Assembly: GCA_038225095.1 (NCBI GenBank)
Contig: JBBREZ010000011.1
Coordinates: 1-33,183 of the forward strand
Length of the DNA: 33,183 bases
Source of the DNA: JAPLGZ01 sp038225095
Lineage (GTDB): Bacteria; Chloroflexota; Anaerolineae; Caldilineales; Caldilineaceae
Direction: 5' to 3'
Position numbers and translations under genes: made by a program. Below, in pieces: positions 30,063-33,183 of this stretch. Each line of letters begins with the position of its first letter. Positions within the stretch are counted from its first letter, which is position 1. The notes below the pieces were generated by a model. That model ran no database searches. It saw only the letters and a program-made list of their open reading frames with translations, and was not told the DNA's origin.

Positions 30063-31373
30063 CTACGAATGAGCTGCCATTTGGTCGTGGCCAATAAATC
30101 CGCCGCCCTGTGTATTCACATACCCGGCGATATAAGGACCACCACCGGTGTCAATACTGATGTTAACCGGCATATGCTCAGGACTAAGATCTGGTTTGAG
30201 CAGGTTTTGTGCGGGCTGAATATTGGCAATGCCACGCCGGTTAAACCAAGTTTTAAATAGCTCGCCCGTATACTTATAATGGGTCCAGTCTTCATCATGA
30301 ATGGCTAATCCGTGACAACAAAGCCCAAGCAAGCTGCGCTCAATCTGCTGTGCCGGTTCATTCACCGAAGCGATAATCTGCTCTTCTGTGACCCAATCAG
30401 ACGCTTCGCTGAGCACTTTATAGACTGAAAGCCCGGTAGTTCCCACTGCATTTGCCCATCCTTCCATTTCAAAGACCCGTTTGTGCAGAAAACCCGAAGC
30501 CAAACGGTCAATCATCGCTGTTTCCGCATGATGAATACCCGTCTGCTCTCTTTGTTCCCACAAATTGTAGAGCAGGTATTGAGCCAGGAACGGATGACCG
30601 CCGCTTTGCCGCCAAACGGCCGCTGTCGTCTCTGCCGATAAACCATCGGCACGCGCAACTAGTTGCGCAATGCCAGCCTGATCAAATAGTTCCATATAAT
30701 GCAGTTTGAGCACATCGCACAGCGATACATTATCGATTGTGCGCTGTTCCAGAAAGCGCTGAGAACCGGTCAGCACCAAGCGGATGCGCGTTTGCACATC
30801 GCTGCTACAAATCAAAGCCCGCGATTGATTGTAGAGGTCATCAGTCCAGGGCTGGTCAAAAGATTTACCAATCTCATCCAACATTAAAATCAGGCGTGTC
30901 GGCGCAGTCGGCGTATCTAACTGATCCATAATATATCCAATCGCATCTTCAAAATCTTGCGAAGGAAGCTCTGGTATATTCAGTAGCTGATCGAACCAGC
31001 GCGCCCCCAGCCGCAAGGGAGTCGACCAAAGCGCTAACGGATGTTGGCGCACGACCCGATTGATTTGGCGATAGACCCGATTGAGAATGAAGGAAAAAAC
31101 GGCTTCGGGTGAATTGAAAGAACCAGCTTTGAAGTCAATATACATCGGCAACGCCAAGCTATCACCTGGTTCTACAATCACAGACTGGTATAACTGATGC
31201 GATAGCGCCTCCAACATACTGGTTTTGCCATAACGTTGCCCCGCAATAATAGCGTGCGAATCGCCGTTTTTGCGTGTCAGGTCCTGCGCAATCGATTCGA
31301 CAAGCGGCCAACGCCCAATGAAGTCGCTGGGGGAAACATGTTGGAGATATCGGAATGGATTGCACTTTGCCAT
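30063..31373 (-). CDS. STAND-like/Arch_ATPase P-loop protein with Gly-rich C-terminal tail
   Basis: 436 residues. Opening NPFRYLQHVSPSDFIGR (5-21) is typical of the AAA/Arch_ATPase group; Walker A AGQRYGKTS is at 44-52, Walker B LILMLDE at 161-167, a sensor-type LVLTGSQRF follows, and a winged-helix region at ~330-400 (VYKVLSEASDWVTEEQIIASV). The last 27 residues are GGGPYIAGYVNTQGGGFIGHD followed by a short polar end (410-436); this glycine-rich strand motif resembles GGxYVxGxVxTGGxFVGRD segments found in NACHT/TIR-type conflict proteins (from memory). There is no effector domain, so it may act with a partner. Function unknown. AAGGAA nine bases upstream supports the start. It is transcribed alone, behind a spacer with a terminator and TACGTA sites. 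Confidence 0.85.
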   Translation of the reverse strand: MAKCNPFRYLQHVSPSDFIGRWPLVESIAQDLTRKNGDSHAIIAGQRYGKTSMLEALSHQLYQSVIVEPGDSLALPMYIDFKAGSFNSPEAVFSFILNRVYRQINRVVRQHPLALWSTPLRLGARWFDQLLNIPELPSQDFEDAIGYIMDQLDTPTAPTRLILMLDEIGKSFDQPWTDDLYNQSRALICSSDVQTRIRLVLTGSQRFLEQRTIDNVSLCDVLKLHYMELFDQAGIAQLVARADGLSAETTAAVWRQSGGHPFLAQYLLYNLWEQREQTGIHHAETAMIDRLASGFLHKRVFEMEGWANAVGTTGLSVYKVLSEASDWVTEEQIIASVNEPAQQIERSLLGLCCHGLAIHDEDWTHYKYTGELFKTWFNRRGIANIQPAQNLLKPDLSPEHMPVNISIDTGGGPYIAGYVNTQGGGFIGHDQMAAHS

Positions 31374-31490
31374 GTTTTAGTTTCCTTTGCAGTTTGCTTA
31401 TCAAGTAAGCGCTACGGTGAAACCTAATCTTGTTGCGAGCGATGTTGCTGTAGAGGCAATATTTGTTTGCGATTTTTACTGGTATTATAT

Positions 31491-31540
31491 GCAATAAAAA
31501 ATAGCCGGTCTGTCTAAAAACTCTAGACAGGCCGGCTATT
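31491..31540 (-). terminator. rho-independent terminator on the minus strand
   Basis: Arms aatagccggtctgtcta (31500-31516) and tagacaggccggctatt (31524-31540) pair over 17 positions with one G-T. On the minus strand the stem is followed by TTTTTTATTGC. It would end transcripts coming from the right (gtrB-like gene or its 3' spacer). A TATAAT on the minus strand (31489-31484) just past it could be the -10 of the ATPase gene. Confidence 0.8.
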
Positions 31541-31646
31541 CTCGTGCCCAGTATGTAGTTGGTATAGAACTCAGTCGAAATTAAATGGCTATAATTACTC
31601 GTCTTTATAATCTGACGCAAGCGACTTGCCGTTGGATCTATCGTCT

Positions 31647-31933
31647 TACGTATTTAACTGATTTAGGCAACCGTCATATGATGTAGAGCAAATACGTAAT
31701 AAGTTGTACGTAAATACGACTAAACTATTGATAAGAATACCAGTGGCTTGTCTCGTTGTCAAATGAGCTTAAGACTCATTTAATTCACTTGAAAATATAA
31801 TTCAGGAGTAAATCAAATAGATCAACCTGATTTAGCCCTGTAATTCATTAATAAAGCAATTAAATTTATTAAGTATTTTGTATGTTTTCTGTTCTTCGTA
31901 AGGTACGTAAAAATACGTAGAGCGATTTACGTA
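31647..31933. promoter_or_regulatory. six TACGTA sites in an AT-rich spacer
   Basis: The palindrome TACGTA occurs at 31647, 31693, 31707, 31904, 31914 and 31928, in two groups of three. The right group lies inside a 14-bp perfect inverted repeat (cgtaaaaatacgta / tacgtatttttacg). Between the groups is AT-rich DNA without a gene, including aaatgag-ctcattt. About 0.07 sites would be expected by chance in this length. It is probably a multi-site protein binding region (operator or recombination site). Nothing else is seen in 31541-31976. Confidence 0.6.
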
Positions 31934-31976
31934 TTTTTACGCTGTCAGTTCTATCACCATTACGGTCATGGGCTGA

Positions 31977-33014
31977 CTAGGAAGGTGAGGATTCGTTGCG
32001 CCCGACAAAACCATAGGCGCGTGACACAATGTAGAGCGGGCGCCCTTTGACTTCATCGTAGATGCGGCCCAGGTATTCACCAATAATGCCCAGAAAGATC
32101 AGTTGGATGCCACCCAGAAAAAGTACGCTGACCAGGGTAGAAGCCTGACCGTGGAAGGCATCACTGCCCGAAAGCCGTAAGACAATGGCGAGGATGATGC
32201 CGAGTAAACTCAAAAAAGCTAACGTGAAACCGACATAGGTCGCTAATTGCAAAGGCAAATAACTGAAGCTGGTAATCGCATTCATAGCGAGCCGCATCAT
32301 CTTGCGCAGCGGATATTTGGTCTCGCCAGCAAAGCGCTCGGCCCGTTCATACTCGACGCCAGTCTGTTTAAAGCCGACCCAGCTACTCAACCCGCGCATA
32401 AAACGATGCTTTTCGTGTAGTTGACGCATGGCGAATACAACGCGGCGGTCCATTAAGCGAAAGTCACCGGCATCAACTGGGATGTCAATATTGGCGACGC
32501 CGCGCAATAGACGATAGAAAGCTTTGGCTGTAAAGAGCTTAAACCAGGTTTCACCTTGCCGTTTGGAGCGCACGGCATAGACGACTTCATAGCCTTCACG
32601 CCATTTTTCGATCATACGCAGCACGACATCCGGCGGGTCTTGCAGATCGGCATCCATGACGATCACCGCGTCACCCTCAGCAAAATCGGCGCCAGCACTG
32701 ATCGCAACCTGGTGGCCGAAGTTTTTGCTAAAATCAATGATTTTGACCCGCGGATCTTGAGCATTCAGTTCAAGCAATAAGGGCATCGAGCGGTCACGGC
32801 TACCATCATTGACACAGATAAATTCCCAGCTTTGGCCCGTACTATCCATAATTTTGAGCACACGTTTATAAAGCTCTGGAATCACCTGTTCTTCATTCCA
32901 GATCGGTACAACGATCGAGAAAACCGGCCTGCTGGTTGGTTCGACAAAGATTGGGCTGGCCGTCGGACTGTTGTTAGGCAAAGGATGAATCGTTGCTGGA
33001 TTTATTATAGTCAT
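31977..33014 (-). CDS. GT2 polyprenyl-phosphate glycosyltransferase (GtrB/ArnC-like)
   Basis: 345 residues. Catalytic GT-A domain: FSIVVPIWNEEQVIPELY (~32-49), FICVNDGSRD, FSKNFGHQVAISAGADFAEGD, and the metal/donor motif VIVMDADLQDPP (~118-129), then VYAVRSKRQGE, DAGDFRLMDRRV. Two C-terminal membrane helices follow (LATYVGFTLAFLSLLGIILAIVL and STLVSVLFLGGIQLIFLGIIGEYLG), with the family ending GRIYDEVKGRPLYIV. Members move a sugar from UDP-Glc, GDP-Man or UDP-Ara4FN-type donors to undecaprenyl phosphate on the inner face of the membrane; the GT-C-like protein at 24532 could use such a carrier. The extra ~28 N-terminal residues are Pro/Ser-rich. The ribosome site is weak. The next gene upstream is outside the window. 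Confidence 0.92.
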   Translation of the reverse strand: MTIINPATIHPLPNNSPTASPIFVEPTSRPVFSIVVPIWNEEQVIPELYKRVLKIMDSTGQSWEFICVNDGSRDRSMPLLLELNAQDPRVKIIDFSKNFGHQVAISAGADFAEGDAVIVMDADLQDPPDVVLRMIEKWREGYEVVYAVRSKRQGETWFKLFTAKAFYRLLRGVANIDIPVDAGDFRLMDRRVVFAMRQLHEKHRFMRGLSSWVGFKQTGVEYERAERFAGETKYPLRKMMRLAMNAITSFSYLPLQLATYVGFTLAFLSLLGIILAIVLRLSGSDAFHGQASTLVSVLFLGGIQLIFLGIIGEYLGRIYDEVKGRPLYIVSRAYGFVGRNESSPS

Positions 33015-33059
33015 CGCTCGATCAATATCCGAACTTTATGTTCTAGGTTCTTTTGACAT

Positions 33060-33183
33060 TTCATTTTTGCAGCAGCAGGGTTAAAACCCGCAACTGACAA
33101 GAACAAGTGCCCGCAGGCACTAAAGGCCTAGTCGCTGAGGCGACTTGTGATTGTTAGTAGCCGAATTTATTCGTGCTGGTAAC
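33060..33183. repeat. multi-hairpin palindromic repeat, cut by window edge
   Basis: Successive small palindromes: agtgcc-cgca-ggcact (33106-33121), aggcct, and agtcgc-tgag-gcgact (33130-33145), then ccgaatttattcg (33161 on). The same order of small stems is known from dispersed repeats in Chloroflexota and filamentous Cyanobacteria (from memory). There is no coding potential. Confidence 0.6.

Noticed and set aside
31162..31620. 152-residue minus-strand ORF across the ATPase start
   Set aside because: Runs through the terminator hairpin and lies in another frame over the ATPase 5' end; no ribosome site.
31647..31933. Replication origin (iteron/DnaA-box type)
   Set aside because: TACGTA is not a DnaA box, no dnaA/dnaN or rep gene is nearby, and no TTATCCACA-like boxes were found; regulatory array preferred.

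Overview
The window looks like a chromosomal segment of an uncultured-type Chloroflexota bacterium (Anaerolineae/Caldilinea-like). This is inference from content: an F420-dependent NADP reductase homologue, a DUF3048 lipoprotein, LysM-rich secreted proteins, a secreted protein ending in a hydrophobic PLVMR-type tail, a MutL-like (glutamate mutase accessory) paralogue inside a cluster of membrane proteins, and many short dispersed palindromic repeats. There is no rRNA operon, CRISPR array, prophage or transposase gene. The only RNA gene seen is a tRNA-Leu(UAA).

Layout. 1-753: 5' part of a LysM/L,D-transpeptidase gene (minus strand), then tRNA-Leu with a clear promoter and terminator. 1105-2895: rqcH (ribosome quality control). 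3037-4533: a FemAB/CelD-like acetyltransferase and a small partner. 4534-5543: about 1 kb of non-coding DNA with a MITE-like element, a palindrome and half a dispersed hairpin repeat. 5544-6497: an NAD-dependent sugar-nucleotide epimerase. 6715-9255: two exported proteins of unknown role, one of them a lipoprotein with a Rieske-like motif that lacks every iron-sulfur ligand. 9531-10238: phased heptamer repeats and a NarL-type regulator broken by one base in a G7 run. 10433-11888: a glycosyltransferase gene cut off by a small element that carries a four-helix-bundle (23S IVP-like) gene between inverted GAATGCGGAGTG-type repeats. 11891-17366: envelope/secreted proteins (LysM plus duplicated calcium-loop domains, DUF3048 lipoprotein, SdrB-like protein).

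17698-23432 is the most interesting block: seven co-directional genes, mostly without recognised function. They encode a small membrane protein, a tail-anchored protein, two polytopic membrane proteins, a zinc-ribbon protein with two membrane segments and a large extracytoplasmic domain, a MutL-like protein whose ATP-binding start is degenerate, and a DUF3052 protein. I propose it as a candidate uncharacterised envelope complex.

23642-30032 holds an orphan D12-class adenine methyltransferase overlapping a GT-C-like membrane glycosyltransferase, tsaE, a Yip1-like membrane protein, an npdG homologue and a cystathionine gamma-synthase family enzyme. 30063-33014 holds a STAND-like/Arch_ATPase with a glycine-rich tail of a kind seen in conflict-system proteins, an AT-rich spacer with six TACGTA sites and a terminator, and a GtrB/ArnC-type glycosyltransferase. 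The window ends in another palindromic repeat. Several repeat families occur more than once (MITE-like at 4936 and 28611; AACGGGCCGGGGACGG hairpin at 5380, 17409 and 28787; GTAGGGGCG palindrome at 5310 and 21619), which marks a genome rich in small non-autonomous elements.
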